A stretch of 64,000 nt of DNA from Sabellastarte sp. h YS-2021 (lineage: Eukaryota > Annelida > Polychaeta > Sabellida > Sabellidae). The DNA is taken from contig OZ024934.1 in NCBI GenBank assembly GCA_964017235.1, forward strand, positions 78,706,706 through 78,770,705, written 5' to 3'. Position numbers and translations under genes: made by a program. Shown in pieces: positions 30,372-40,997 of this stretch. A model generated the notes under the pieces. It did not search any database, had not been told where the DNA came from, and saw nothing but the letters and a program-made list of their open reading frames with translations. Position 1 is the first letter of the stretch. The number at the start of each line of letters is the position of its first letter.

Positions 30372-31285
30372 ATTCAGTGGCTGACTTCCTACTTTACCTC
30401 TTTGAGGTCAAAAATCTTCAGCCCAGCACCATTGATGGATACAGGTCTGCCATTGCGGATAAACTGGGTAATACCACAGTCAATATCAGCAAGGATGAGA
30501 ATCTCACTCGTCTCCTGGACAGTTTCCACAGAGACAGACCCAAGGGCCGGAGGGGCATACCCTCCTGGAACCTTTCACTGGTTTTACACCAGCTCACAAA
30601 GGCCCCCTTTGAACCTCTCCGGGAGGCGTCATTGAAGCATTTAACCTTCAAGACTGTCTTCCTTTTAGCTCTGGGTTCGGGCAAAAGAAGAAGTAAGATC
30701 CGTGCTTGGCAGCACAAGAATATCAGACACCAGTCGGACTGGTCCAAGGTGTCCCTGATTCCATCTCCCAGCTTTCTTTCCAAGAACCAGCTGGCCAAAG
30801 AGGGTCCAGAGAGTGTAGCCCCAGTGGTCATACCAGCCCTGGCTCCTACTCTGGACAGATCCCTCAAGTCTGACAGATCCCTTTGCCCAGTCAGAGCTCT
30901 ACGCTATTATTTGGACAGGACTTCAGACCTCAGGCAGCACAAGGAGCTAGTCTTTGTCTCCTTCAAGAAAGGCTTCGACAAAGACATCTCTCCTGCCACT
31001 ATCTCCTCATGGATCAAACAGACTGTGATCCTATGCTATGAGCTCTCTGATCAACAGGCCCACACCCTACATCAAGTTAAAGCTCATGATGTCAGGGCCT
31101 TTGCTGCTTCTAAGGCCTTCCAGTCGGGAGTCTCCTTGGAACAGATCTTATCAGCCTGCCACTGGAAGTCTCATAACACCTTCACTCAATTTTATCTGAA
31201 GGATGTGGCTTGGGCTGATTCAGAGCTCTACCATCTTGGCCCTGTTGTGGCTGCTCAGCAGATCCACCAACAGTCGAGGACTTAG
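28067..31285 (+). CDS. Cysteine-rich domain plus tyrosine recombinase of B
   Basis: The gag frame continues open straight after the gag TGA for about 1070 codons, through the entire RT region, to TAG 31283-31285. Right after the stop lies a cysteine cluster (YCKLSCCNRCTFC, ICETCFLC, CPICKQCPKCC). The middle is a Ser/Pro/Arg-rich sequence forced by the overlap. The recombinase occupies about 30240-31285: HDVRAF, CHWKSHNTFTQFYLKD with the tyrosine nucleophile, but GKRRSKIRAW where A and E have GKRRSEIHAW. Those two changes flank the first catalytic arginine and may weaken the enzyme. It has no ATG near its start, so stop readthrough from gag is one option. Confidence 0.85.
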   Translation, partial: QLLCNQFTKGTAGPEQDISTRKDTKYCKLSCCNRCTFCSRALPKERVKSRGSRLSNIRVSQIKICETCFLCHSVVLCPICKQCPKCCTKSACRGQTPKLLGNLVKARSRSKDPSNTEGGLYPPFSDPTKSYKVSNSHKLLCQSPQEQLPDGGIASAYGQKRSQVGPQSNILGFLQPTFSCAQTQQQMEANTRPEQTKPFPQGGKIQNGDTGNHQNISPTGGVGHLSRLQGCLLPHTNTGTIQEISQISYPGPDLSVQSSPLWPVHSPHGVHCNSQRGETDGRTPGYKDPPVPRRLVGQSQIQTKLLPPYSDSSQNLPGPRLAGEFRKIRAGTQTSLRLCRLPIRPQVRPGQTDSGPVAKPSGQNTSIALTTDLSGPAVHVTNRTPNGHRKASSPRPLAHETHTVASQKSLESTRVTRKDHSATQIFAPSLTVVAGGRQCPPRPTPTPNKACSANFYRRIKRRVGRSLKRAYCKRLLVSSRKQATHKLPRTQGSLSSLKRVPRSLCKPDSPSGYGQHNSRSIHKQGRRHEVGPSVCPPVENLDLVFPETSKSKSPSYSGQAKCESRQAIQTGPDHPDGVVPFPGSISKPVQEVAPASNRSLRHQVQLQTTSVCVSSSGLPGGGSGCSHPAMGRSGRLCLSTDRHLGQSGGKTTGHPMQKINSDCSGMAQHSLVLGLSGHVQPSSPEPTTPAQPVDTALQSDPSQKSDQPKSSCLAPRATAIKEQGFSEAVAARIEAPQRRSTRSVYEAKWTIFTKWCITNQVDFRSPPVNSVADFLLYLFEVKNLQPSTIDGYRSAIADKLGNTTVNISKDENLTRLLDSFHRDRPKGRRGIPSWNLSLVLHQLTKAPFEPLREASLKHLTFKTVFLLALGSGKRRSKIRAWQHKNIRHQSDWSKVSLIPSPSFLSKNQLAKEGPESVAPVVIPALAPTLDRSLKSDRSLCPVRALRYYLDRTSDLRQHKELVFVSFKKGFDKDISPATISSWIKQTVILCYELSDQQAHTLHQVKAHDVRAFAASKAFQSGVSLEQILSACHWKSHNTFTQFYLKDVAWADSELYHLGPVVAAQQIHQQSRT

Positions 31286-31350
31286 AGGAGATCTGTGCAT
31301 TTGTAAATAAGTGTACATATTTGTATATATTGCACATATAGTTAAGCACC

Positions 31351-31369
31351 AAAAAAAAAAAAAAAAAAA
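31351..31369 (+). repeat. A19 tract after the recombinase stop of B
   Basis: 19 A, 65 bp after the stop codon. E has 60 A at the same distance and A has none. Confidence 0.9.
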
Positions 31370-31459
31370 TCTCTCACGTACTTCCTCCGGGAGAGGTAAT
31401 TTTATGGGACTGAACTCATCCCTCTCTTCCCCTACCTCAGAGCAGGTCTGTAAAAAGAA

Positions 31460-31481
31460 GGGGGGGGGGGGGGGGGGGGGG
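31460..31481 (+). repeat. G22 tract in the 3' region of B
   Basis: 22 G after AAAAAGAA, downstream of pyrimidine-rich TCTCTTCCCCTACCTCAG. Equivalent to the G38 tract of A. Confidence 0.95.
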
Positions 31482-31667
31482 CGCAAGGTCGACTCTGACG
31501 GTTCCTTTCCGGATAACCGGATGATGATACTCGACCATAGCCTTAAGGGTATCTGACTTCAAGGTCTACCCAGGCTGTAAGAAAAGAAGGAATGGTCATT
31601 ATTTCTAACATGAGTTCAACTTCTTTAGTCCCTAGTAACTCACCCGCCATCCAAGCGGTAGTTATTC

Positions 31668-31763
31668 AGCTATTGTCCATTGGATAGGATGTATTAACGC
31701 AATAAAATTGCAAATTTAATAGGTAAATTAAATTTTTATAAGTTAATACCCTATCCAATGGAC
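31668..31763 (+). repeat. Internal complementary region of B
   Basis: Inverse of the left end followed by inverse of the right end, joined at CGCAATAAAATTGCAAATTT. Confidence 0.92.
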
Positions 31764-31824
31764 ACACAAGACCCTCCCTCCGACCCCGCTTTCAGTCTAC
31801 TAGGGGTCTAATAGGTTTAGACAA

Positions 31825-32009
31825 CAAAAAAGATGCTATGACGTCACTCTGTCTAGACAGGAAGGAAGTACGACACGCCATCTGGCGAGTGCACACCAGG
31901 ACGTCTTTTTCTGACGTTTGGCGGGCCGGTCTGCGCCGACCGGATAAGCTATTGTCCATTGGATAGGGTATTAACTTATAAAAATTTAATTTACCTATTA
32001 AATTTGCAA
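31825..32009 (-). repeat. Right inverted terminal repeat of B
   Basis: Inverse of 25641-25830 apart from a 28-bp deletion and a substitution. It carries the CRE palindrome at 31839-31846. The outer end is AATTTACCTATTAAATTTGC plus AA. Confidence 0.9.
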
Positions 32010-32497
32010 GTTTATCTTCCTTGCTGACCAAAATATTGTGCTGAACTTTAAATGAAAATTGTTTATTCAGGACACAGTGGATAACAATTCTCCTGAATGT
32101 AATTTCTAATACACTAAAAAGCTTTGAGGACAAGGTATTTTTATGGTACATCTCTGTATTAATGCACAATTCATTGTTGTGCATTGTCTGAGCCAACACA
32201 GAACAATAATGAAAAGGAGTTTGAAGGACTTCATAAGGATGAAATAGTTACAACTAAAGTAAGTTGGAAAATATCCAACTGCTTCCTTGCATATATGCTA
32301 TAACCAGTCTGTATAATAGAAACAAGTTCTTCAACCTTGTACTGAGTATACAAATTAAAGATGACCATCTGACATAATGGATCTTGGCATGATGTTACTT
32401 GACTGTTTGTTAATTTTCATTAAGGCTCTCTTTTTGTCACTGAGTAGAATTTCCTGTACTTTATTTCTACAGTAGTACTTTTACATTCTATTTTTAG

Positions 32498-32603
32498 AAC
32501 AAGACCAAGGCGCCTCCCCCGAGACCCGGAGCCCCGCCTTCCAGACCGCCTCCACCAAAACGACCAGTGGGTGCTGGAGCTACAAACCCAGTACCAAGTC
32601 AAA
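32498..32603 (+). CDS. Synj: Synaptojanin exon: proline-rich region 2
   Basis: This 106-bp exon encodes NKTKAPPPRPGAPPSRPPPP followed by KRPVGAGATNPVPSQ. The segment holds several SH3-ligand patterns (PPPRPGAPPSRP and PSRPPPPKRP), as expected in the synaptojanin tail bound by amphiphysin and endophilin. The acceptor AG is at 32496-32497 after T-rich sequence and the donor is GT at 32604 within AAAGTCAGT. It enters in phase 0 and leaves in phase 1, joining both neighbours correctly across introns of 7 and 11 kb. Confidence 0.8.
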
Positions 32604-33027
32604 GTCAGTCAGATTTCTATTGCAGTGACTAATAATATATAATCTTTATACACTAGATCAATTCTTTTTATCAAACATGTTACAGGTCCAGAGCAAAAGT
32701 TGCCAAGCCATATTACAATGTAGCTTATATCAATATTGATTTTCAAAATTGGCCAACTGGCAAATACTACAGACTAAATTTTTTAATGTTATTTTCTATA
32801 ATTGCAAGAATGTAAAAAGTAGAAATGTCAATTTCAGAGATATAAAAAATGTGTATTCAGTTTTGTTAAGTAACGGGATATCCTGACATGTAACTGTGGA
32901 AAGATATAGGTCTGTGAGAGTAGTTACCAGCCTAAGACAGGTTGTAGATGTTAATTTCGTACACTGGGAACAAGTGATATTTTTCAATGGAGTATCTTCA
33001 CAGGAAGGATCAGCTGAAGTTTAATAT

Positions 33028-33572
33028 AAACAAGGCCAAAAGGGGTTTTGGTCTCCTAGCGTGAGCACAAAGCCATCAGAGACACGAGTAGTGCACTAGA
33101 ATTTACGAAAGTCTCGTGACAGAAAGAAATTCCAACTTAGATACATCGCACAGCTGGTCCCGAACTGAGACAGTCACCCATGCAAGTACTAACATAGCCC
33201 ATTGATGCTTAACTTCAGTGAGCAGACAAATAGTCATCACTCTGTGCCACAATTCATGAAAGTCCGATGCAAGAAGGACATATGTATGGGAAAAAGCCAA
33301 AAGGACATGTGTCCTTTTAGCTATTGGAGAGCAAGAGAGAGAAATTCAGAATGCACAGGTGTTGTCAATGTCATCAAAGTCCGGAAACAAAAGGACATAT
33401 GTATGGGAAAAAGCCAAAAGGACATGTGTCCTTTTAGCTATTGGAGAGCAAGAGAGAGAAATTCAGAATCCACAGGTGTTGTCAATTTCATGAAAGTCCG
33501 GAGACAACAAAAAAAAAATAGTGATCTGTAGAAGTGCGAGCTCTAGTGAGGCTCGTGCTTAAAAACTGTGTA
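33028..33572 (-). mobile_element. Element with a 5S rRNA-like segment, copy 2
   Basis: Same family as 16460-16705. The 5S-like part is near 33170-33235 (GTCACCCATGCAAGTACTAA, TTAACTTCAGTGAGCAGAC). It is longer than copy 1 because it contains two units of 117 bp (about 33260-33376 and 33377-33493), each with GGACATATGTATGGG and TCCTTTTAGCTATTGGAGAG. The shared 3' part (GTCCGGAGACA, A run, AGTGATCT) follows. Confidence 0.6.
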
Positions 33573-34589
33573 CTTACACTGATTGTATCCTTTTCTTTGG
33601 CTCATCTCTATTATGCACACAGCAAAAGCCACATAATATCAATACATAATTCCCAGAGTGAGAAAAAAGAACATTCTTTTTTTTTAAAATCAAATTTGAT
33701 TTGAATAAGTTAAAAAGTGGCAAATTGCTATAAATATCATCGAAGGCACTGATTGTCTAAGAGGGGATAGTCAAATAGTAGATACCAAGTCATGGTTGTG
33801 GGAAGAATGCAACTGTAAGAAAATAAACCTTAGGATGGCTTATGAAAGATTTTTAGATTAAATATTTTTTTTTAATTTTCTTAATCTTTAGATATATATT
33901 TGTAGAAATTCCAAGTTATTTTTTAAAAAAAGGTTTAGAATAAAAGTATCTTAAGAATTAGAAATTGATGGGTTTGAATTATGGTCCATCCTTCATATAT
34001 GTATTTTAAGACAGATACACAACATAATGCAAACACTCATGGTTGTAATATGTCTAATGTATTTTGGGACATCACCACTCCAAATATTTCATACCGGCTA
34101 ATCATGAAGTACTGTTTGTGTTGACACTGAATAACCATCAAATATGTAAAACTATAAAAAAATCTTAAGTTTCATATTCTAAAATGCAATGAAAATGATA
34201 ACTATATGAAATAAAATGAAAATATATATCCATTATCTGTAAAATTGAATTAATTTGCTGTTTTCCTGCGACTTCTGATTCATTTATTTCAGACAGGAAG
34301 TGGGCAATATAAGAGATATTTGGAACTGCCGGTTTCTGTTAATGCATAAACAATGCAGAAAACATAGCTGTAGTTGGATTTTAAACTATTTTATGAAACA
34401 ATGTGCATGCTTTTGATGGGTTTAGACCTTTTTCAGTCGTTTGCTATATTAAGCTATTATTCGTACTTTAAAATTTGATACTGATATATTGCACTATTCT
34501 AACGGTCATCCATTAGTCGGATAGTCATGACTTCCCTTAATGTATTAGTGAAGTGATTGAAATACAGTTTCTTTGTCAATATGAAACTG
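33573..34589 (+). other. Intron, no feature seen
   Basis: About 1 kb of A+T-rich intron before the third Helitron-like element. No gene or repeat family recognised. Confidence 0.6.
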
Positions 34590-34989
34590 TAATTAAGCGT
34601 CCCTGAAAGGGCGCTTATTTGTTTTCGCCTCAGTTTCCTCGCCACCGCCACTGCATTATGGTCTCCCTTGAATATCTCCCTTATTATTAGAAGGTTTCAA
34701 ACCATATTTGGCACTTATATACCTTAGGCGTGGGAAAATTTTTCTGCATGCTTAAATTTGATCTTTGACCTTTATGAAGGTCACATGATCAAAAACAATT
34801 TTTTTAAGTACACCCCCCCCATCATCACAGTTCAGGAAAAACTACTTGCTACACAGCCTTATAATTTGACACACCTGTTCATACTATCGAAAACGCGAGC
34901 TGATTAGATTTTGGGAGCAATCCCTTGAAAAATGTCTCATTTATGGGTGATTTCCTCACACCTTCCAATCTGAGAGCCTTAAATTTAGG

Positions 34990-35944
34990 TCAACCCCCCT
35001 ATTATCTTCTTAAGTATTGCATTTAGAGCCATAAAATGTATTGGGAGGTAATAGGAAACCATATGTGGAGAGTCTAATTTAGCCGGTCAGTTTTACCCCA
35101 CGGCCCCCCCTTATGGATCAAACTGGGGTCATAAAATAGCTGATTTTGAGTTTTTGCCTTATATCTTCTTTATTGTTGCTTTTATAGCTTCAGAATGCAT
35201 TAAGAGGTATTGGGAAAGCATATATGGAGAGTCTAAATAGCCGGTCAGTTTTACCCCACGGCCCCCCTTATGGGTCAAACTGGGGTCATAAAATAGCTGA
35301 TTTTGAGTTTTTGCCTTATATCTCCTTTATTGTTGGTTTTATAGCTTCAGAATGTATTAAGAGGTATTGGGAAAGCGTATGTGGAGAGTCTAAATAGCCG
35401 GTCAGTTTTACCCCCCAACCCCCCCTTATGGGTCAAACTGGGGTCATAAAGTAGCTGATTTTGAGTTTTTGCCTTATATCTCCTTTATCGTTGCTTTTAT
35501 AGCTTCAGAATGTATTAAGAGGTATTGGGAAAGCATATGTGGAGAGTCTAAATAGCAGGTCAGTTTTACCCCCGACCCCCCCTTATGGGTCAAACTGGGG
35601 TCATAAAATAGCTGATTTTGAGTTTTTGCCTTATATCTTCTTTATTGTTGCTTTTATAGCTTCAGAATGTATTAAGAGGTATTGGGAAAGCATATGTGGA
35701 GAGTCTAAATAGCAGGTCAGTTTTACCCCCCAACCCCCCCCCCCCCTTATAGGCTAAACTGGGGTCATAAATAGCTGCTTTGGAGTTTTTGCCTTATATC
35801 TCCTTTATCGTTGCTTTATAGCTTCAGAATGTATTAAGAGGTATTGGGAAAGCATATGTGGAGAATCTAAATAGCTGGCCACTTTTATCCCCTGATCCCC
35901 CCCCCCCCCCCCTCATGGGCCACACTGGGGTCATAAAATAGCTG
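34990..35944 (+). repeat. Satellite core of H2, left part
   Basis: About six units of the H1-type satellite. The last unit has unusual variants (CTTATAGGCTAAACTGG, TCTAAATAGCTGGCCACTTT, CTCATGGGCCACACTGG) that recur in the same order at 42220-42413 beyond element C. Confidence 0.88.
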
Positions 35945-36047
35945 TAAAATTATTATTTTCACAACTTAAGTATTTTCTTTGCTTCCGCGTGTTTTGAGTT
36001 TTCTCGGTTCAGGCAATTCCAATTGTACGTCTTTTTATTGCGTTAAA

Positions 36048-38040
36048 ATGTCTCTCCATCAAGCAAACAAAGACAAACCGAGAGCTCAGAAATGCCGCCA
36101 TTTTTGCTTCAGTTTTGATAATCATAACTACTGCCCTACCTGTAGGGAGGCTGGCAAGGGAGATGACCCCTGTGTCACCTTTGAAACCCCCTGCCAAATT
36201 TGCACGTCTCTCACTGATGAACAATTGCAAAAAATTCAAAACAGGAAACGGTACTTAAAAAAGCAAAAAGCGGAAACTAGTTCCAAAGATGAACTAGATC
36301 TCTTGGGTGAAGGCGATGGGGACTCTTTTACTGGTTGATTCACTAAACATTCATTTACAGCAGCAAATGGGTTCCTTCCAGGCATCCATGTTAGAAGCAT
36401 TTCAATCACTCCGAGAGGAGTTAACAATTAAAAAGCCAACCGAGGTTGAACCCTCGTCTCATGCTTCAAAAGCTGGTCCATCCAGCAACATTGCTGCTCA
36501 TCTGGACCTACCCCCTCCGAGATCAAGTACTAATTCTCAGTCCGAGGCAATGGATGTGGACGTTGGTCCAGCACTCCCTCCTCGACTAGTACTTAACCAA
36601 ACTACCTCGGATCAGTACTTGCCCCTTCTGAGGCTATACCGAAGGATTTCTCGTACTCTCATAAAAAACAAAGCCACAGGCAAACAGTAGCACCGAGCTC
36701 TGCCTCAGACCAACTGGATGAGGATTCCGACGAACCTCGGATCCATTCAACTAGACCTAAGAAGCACTCTGACAAGAGCAAGCATAAATCCAGGTCCAGA
36801 TATGTGTCATCTTCAGAGGAAGATCACTCCCCTGTTGCCAGACACAGGTCTTCTAAGCCCTCTAGGGCTCAGCCCTCAGGCGCAGCTTCTGATCAAGACC
36901 TCCCACAACATGATCCAGACCCCCCCTTATTATAGGGAAATAGCTCTCTCTGACATTCCCTCCCAATACTCTGAAGAAGTAGATACCTTCAGGCGTATTC
37001 TCTCTCTCCCTGACCCCAGGGACTCTATGCCTAGGTCTTCAACTTCAGTGTTGGGTCTGGATGACGAAAAAGGCCGTCAAGAGCTCAGACCTAGAGGTCC
37101 TTCCTCTATTCTACCACTTAGCTCAGTTATCAAGGACGCCTTTGATAAATTTCAGCATGATTTTAAAGCTGCCAATTTAGCTGAGGGCAAATATGTCAAG
37201 CCTCCTCCATCCACTTCTAAGTGGTATAAGGTTGGACAGCCCACTTTTCAAGACAAAATTCAGGAGTTGAATACAGACTTTGCTAAGATCTGTATAACTC
37301 CTAGACCTCCTGGGGCACCAGTAGCCAAAGTTCCTCTGCCAGTTCTTAAGGAGCTGGAACATCAGGCTAGACAAAACATTTCAACCCTCAACTTCACCGC
37401 TGCCTTTGCCAAAACTTCTTCTTCTTGCAATGCTTCCTTGGAAAAGTGCCAACATAGCATTAAGTCAACTGTCAAGAAGATTAAATCTCAGAGCCAGAAA
37501 GGTGCCAATCCTGAGAAAGCAGCAAAGCGCGGATATGAGGAAGTTGCTGAGTACATGGATTTTTGGAACAAGACTGTTCTTGTTCAACATAGAGCTCTCA
37601 CCTGTCTCAGCAAATCTCTAGCCCATATTCTCCAGAGGGAGTTATATTCCATGGCTAATACCGGCTTGCTTAGGCGCGAAGCCGAGATGACTCTATTACA
37701 TCCCCAGCTAGGGGAAACGAGACGTCAAGAACTTAGGAACTCGTCCTTCTGGGACTCTTCCTTGTTCGAGTCTCAACTCATAAAGGAAGGTGAGGACTTC
37801 CTTCTCAAAAAAGGCACCTCAAAAGATTCTCAGGGTTTCGCACCCTACCAGAATAAACCCTTTCGTGGCCCCCACAAGAAAAGAGGCTCCTACAGGAAAC
37901 GCCCCTATGGGGGCAATACCTCTCAAAGCAGTAACTAATCCTTTCCCTCGGGAAGAGGAAAATCCAACTTCAGAGGCTCCAGGGGTCGTTTTCGACCCCA
38001 CAATAGGGGAAGGGGGCGTGGAAACCCCCCTTCCCAATGA
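36048..38040 (+). pseudogene. DIRS gag of C, multiply broken
   Basis: ATG 36048 opens MSLHQANKDK with the N-terminal Cys/His motif (KCRHFCFSFDNHNYC, CREAGKGDDPC). Compared with D there is a deletion of about 170 bp after GDSFTG near 36337, a one-base loss near 36616, a compensating one-base gain in a C run near 36920, and a CAG-type to TAA change at 37936-37938 that removes the RG-rich tail. The natural stop position is TGA 38038-38040. The long stretch from about 36930 to 37938 still encodes the core domain. Confidence 0.85.
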
Positions 38041-39476
38041 CTCCTCCAAAGCCTCACTCAGTCCACCAGTAGGAAGTCGCCTCCGTTCTTTCAAGAGAAA
38101 CTGGCTAATAAACAAATGTTCTCAAAACGTGTTAAACATTATCACCAATGGCTATGTTCTGCCATTCCGTTCAAAGCCAAACTTGATCAGATTTCCTCTG
38201 ATCCTGTCAGAGTACAAGGCCCAACGAAAAGACCAAGCCTTGGCCACTTGTATCCAGTCTCTCTTGTCAAAGAACGCTATCGAAAGGGTGGAAAATGTAA
38301 AATCTCTCGGGTTTTACAGTCGCCTGTTCCTAGTACCCAAGCCTCACCAAAGGTGGAGGCCAGTCATAGACTTAAACAGGCTCAACACTTTTCTACATGT
38401 AGAAAAGTTCAAAGTGGAAACCCCGGAGTCCATCAGGACTTCCCTGGTTCCAGGGGAGTGGGTATCGTCGATAGACCTGTCAGACGTGTACCTACACATC
38501 CCCATCCATCCAAACTCAAGGAAGTACCTAAGGTTTTGCTACAAGGCCCAGGTGTTCCAGTTCACCTCCCTACCTTTCGGACTGGCCACAGCCCCCCAGG
38601 TCTTTACGATGATCGTAAAGGAAGTGAAACTAATGGCCCTCTCAAGAGGACTCAGAATTCACCAATACCTGGACGACTGGCTGATCAGGTCCCAGTCTCA
38701 GGAGGAATCCCAAGTGGACACACAGGCAGTGGTAGACCTAACCCAATCCTTGGGTTGGATAATCAACCAAGAAAAATCAGAACTGAAACCTACTCAGGTG
38801 TTTTCGTTCGTGGGCTACGAATACCACCTAGATTCAGCCCTTGTAAGACCCACTCACGAGAGATGGCTCAAACTTCAGGATTTGATCCTACGACTCAAGT
38901 CAAAACGTGTTTTGACTGCAAGATGTTTGATGTCTCTAATTGGGTTGCTAGCCTCAACGGAGAAAATGGTCCCGGAGGGACGCCTTCACATGAGGCCCTT
39001 TCAGTTTCATCTCAAGGAGCACTGGAGATATCCTCAGTCGCTGGACAACCTCCTTCCCTGGACAGAAGCCATTGTAGCCCACCTAGATTGGTGGCAAAAC
39101 CCCTCAAACGTGATGAAAGGCTCAGACCTTCATCCCAAGGACCACAGTATCCAACTCTTTACCGACGCCTCAAACGAAGGTTGGGGCGCTCACTTAGATC
39201 AAAAGTCTACAAAAGGTCTGTGGTCAGATCGGGGAAAAAGGCTACACATAAATGTCCTGGAATTGAAGGCGGTCTCCCTGGCCCTTCGAGACTTCAAGGA
39301 CCAGTGCCAGAATCAAACAGTGTTAGTTGCGACGGACAACTCAACAGTGGTAGCCTACATCAACAAACAGGGGGGAACTCACTCAGCAGAGATGTGCGCT
39401 CTCCTGTGGAAAAACATGACCTGGTGCCATCACTACCACATAACATTGAAAGCCAGGCACATTCCAGGGTGTCTGA

Positions 39477-40046
39477 ATGTCTCTGCACCCACAGGTCTTC
39501 AAACAGATCTTCCAGAAGTGGTTCACCCCTCATGTAGACTTATTTGCCACTCACCTGAACCACAAACTCCCACTGTATGTGTCTCCTATCCCAGACCCAA
39601 GGGCCTGGGACATAGATGCTCTGAACATAGACTGGACCAACCTCACAGCCTATGCCTACCCTCCTACGGCTCTCCTTTACAAGGTGATCCAAAAGATCAA
39701 GCAATGCCATTGCCTGATCATCGTGATAGCCCCAGGCTGGCCAGGGATGCCCTGGTTTTGGGACCTAGTGCAGCTCTCAACAGAGATCCCACTACAACTC
39801 CCAGTGTCAACGACCCTACTAAAACAGTCCCACAAATATGTGTTCCACAACAACCCACAACAGCTGAACCTCCACGCCTGGTGTCTAGGAGCGGACAACT
39901 CCAAGAACAAGGCTTCTCTGTGGAGGTGGCAGAGAGAATTGCTGCCCCTCAGCGGTCATCAACAAGGACCATCTACAAGTCAAAGTGGGCCCTATTTGAA
40001 AAATGGTGCAGAGAAAATTCGGTGGATTTCTCCACTCCATCTGTGA
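39477..40046 (+). pseudogene. Orphaned MT-like segment of C
   Basis: Remainder of the RT polyprotein beyond the 50-bp deletion, in its own frame: VDLFATHLNHKLPLYVSPIP, AYAYPPTALL, APGWPGMPWFWD. It has no upstream RT and no natural start. Confidence 0.8.
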
Positions 40047-40985
40047 AACAAATCTCAGATTTTTTCATGTACCTGTACCAAGACCTAAACAGGCACCCCT
40101 CGACCATTGATGGTTACAGGACGGCAATCGTTGACACTTTGGGCCCAACGGCCCAACATATTGCACACAATGCAGACCTTCATAGGTTACTCTCCAGTTT
40201 TCACAGGGATCGTCCCAAAAGTTCCAGAAACTTACCCAAGGGGAACCTTTCTGTTGTCCTCAACGAGCTCACAAAAGCACCATTTGAGCCCATGAAAGAC
40301 ACAGACCTCAAACATCTCACTCGCAAAACTGCTTTCTTGCTAGCTTTGGCCTCCGGCAAACGCCGCAGCGAAATCCATGCCTGGGTCGCAAACAAAGTAT
40401 CTAATCTAGGCCAATGGGAAAAGGTCGCCTTGTTCCCCTCTTCTGATTTCATAGCCAAAAACCAACTAGCAAGAGAAGGTTCTCAAAGTGTGTCTCCGGT
40501 GACTATTCCTGCTTTGACTACCATTGTAGATAGACAATTTAAAGAAGACAGGACCCTGTGTCCGGTACGGGCCCTGAGGTATTATCTGGACCGAACTAAA
40601 GACCTGAGAGGGTCTCGTTCCCTCCTTTTTATCTCCTTCAAGAAAGGACATACCTCAGACATCAGACCCGCTACTCTCTCTTCCTGGTTGAAACAAACCA
40701 TCCTACTTTGTTACAAACAAGCAGACCAACAAGCCTTGGACTTAGTCCAAGTTAAAGCGCATGACATCCGGGCCTTCGCGGCCTCTAAGGCCTTTTACGG
40801 TGGGGTATCGGTGGACCAAATCATGCAAGCCTGTCACTGGAAAGTTCGCAACACATTTACAAATTTTTACCTCAAAGACCTTACTTGGTCGGACACCGAC
40901 AACAATATGTATCTGGGACCCGTAGTGGCGGCACAACAAGTCCTAGATCCTTCCCCTCAGACCAGTTGTCCTCGGAAAGAAAAAA

Positions 40986-40997
40986 GGGGGGGGGGGG
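40986..40997 (+). repeat. G12 tract inside the recombinase C-terminus of C
   Basis: G12 after AAAAAA; D has G10 at the same codons. The difference of two bases changes the frame of the last residues. Confidence 0.9.

Larger units (their letters stand above)
25641..32009 (+). mobile_element. DIRS-type retrotransposon B, full length
   Basis: About 6.4 kb with all three frames open, both ITRs and an internal complementary region. Flanks are AAAACTGACT and GTTTATCTT with no target duplication. The right ITR lacks 28 bp present in the left (after GACGTCCTG) and has a base change, so it is older than A or E. Open frames do not prove activity: gag has lost two conserved cysteines and the recombinase has changes next to a catalytic arginine. 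Confidence 0.93.

Noticed and set aside
33202-33531. 109-codon ORF with a repeated KDICMGKSQK unit
   Set aside because: It is a translation of two 117-bp tandem units inside the 5S-like repeat element. 117 is divisible by three, so the frame stays open by periodicity.
38116-39537. 473-codon ORF in C as a separate gene
   Set aside because: It is the gag/recombinase phase overlapping RT, cut by the 50-bp deletion; its sequence is the out-of-frame reading of RT.
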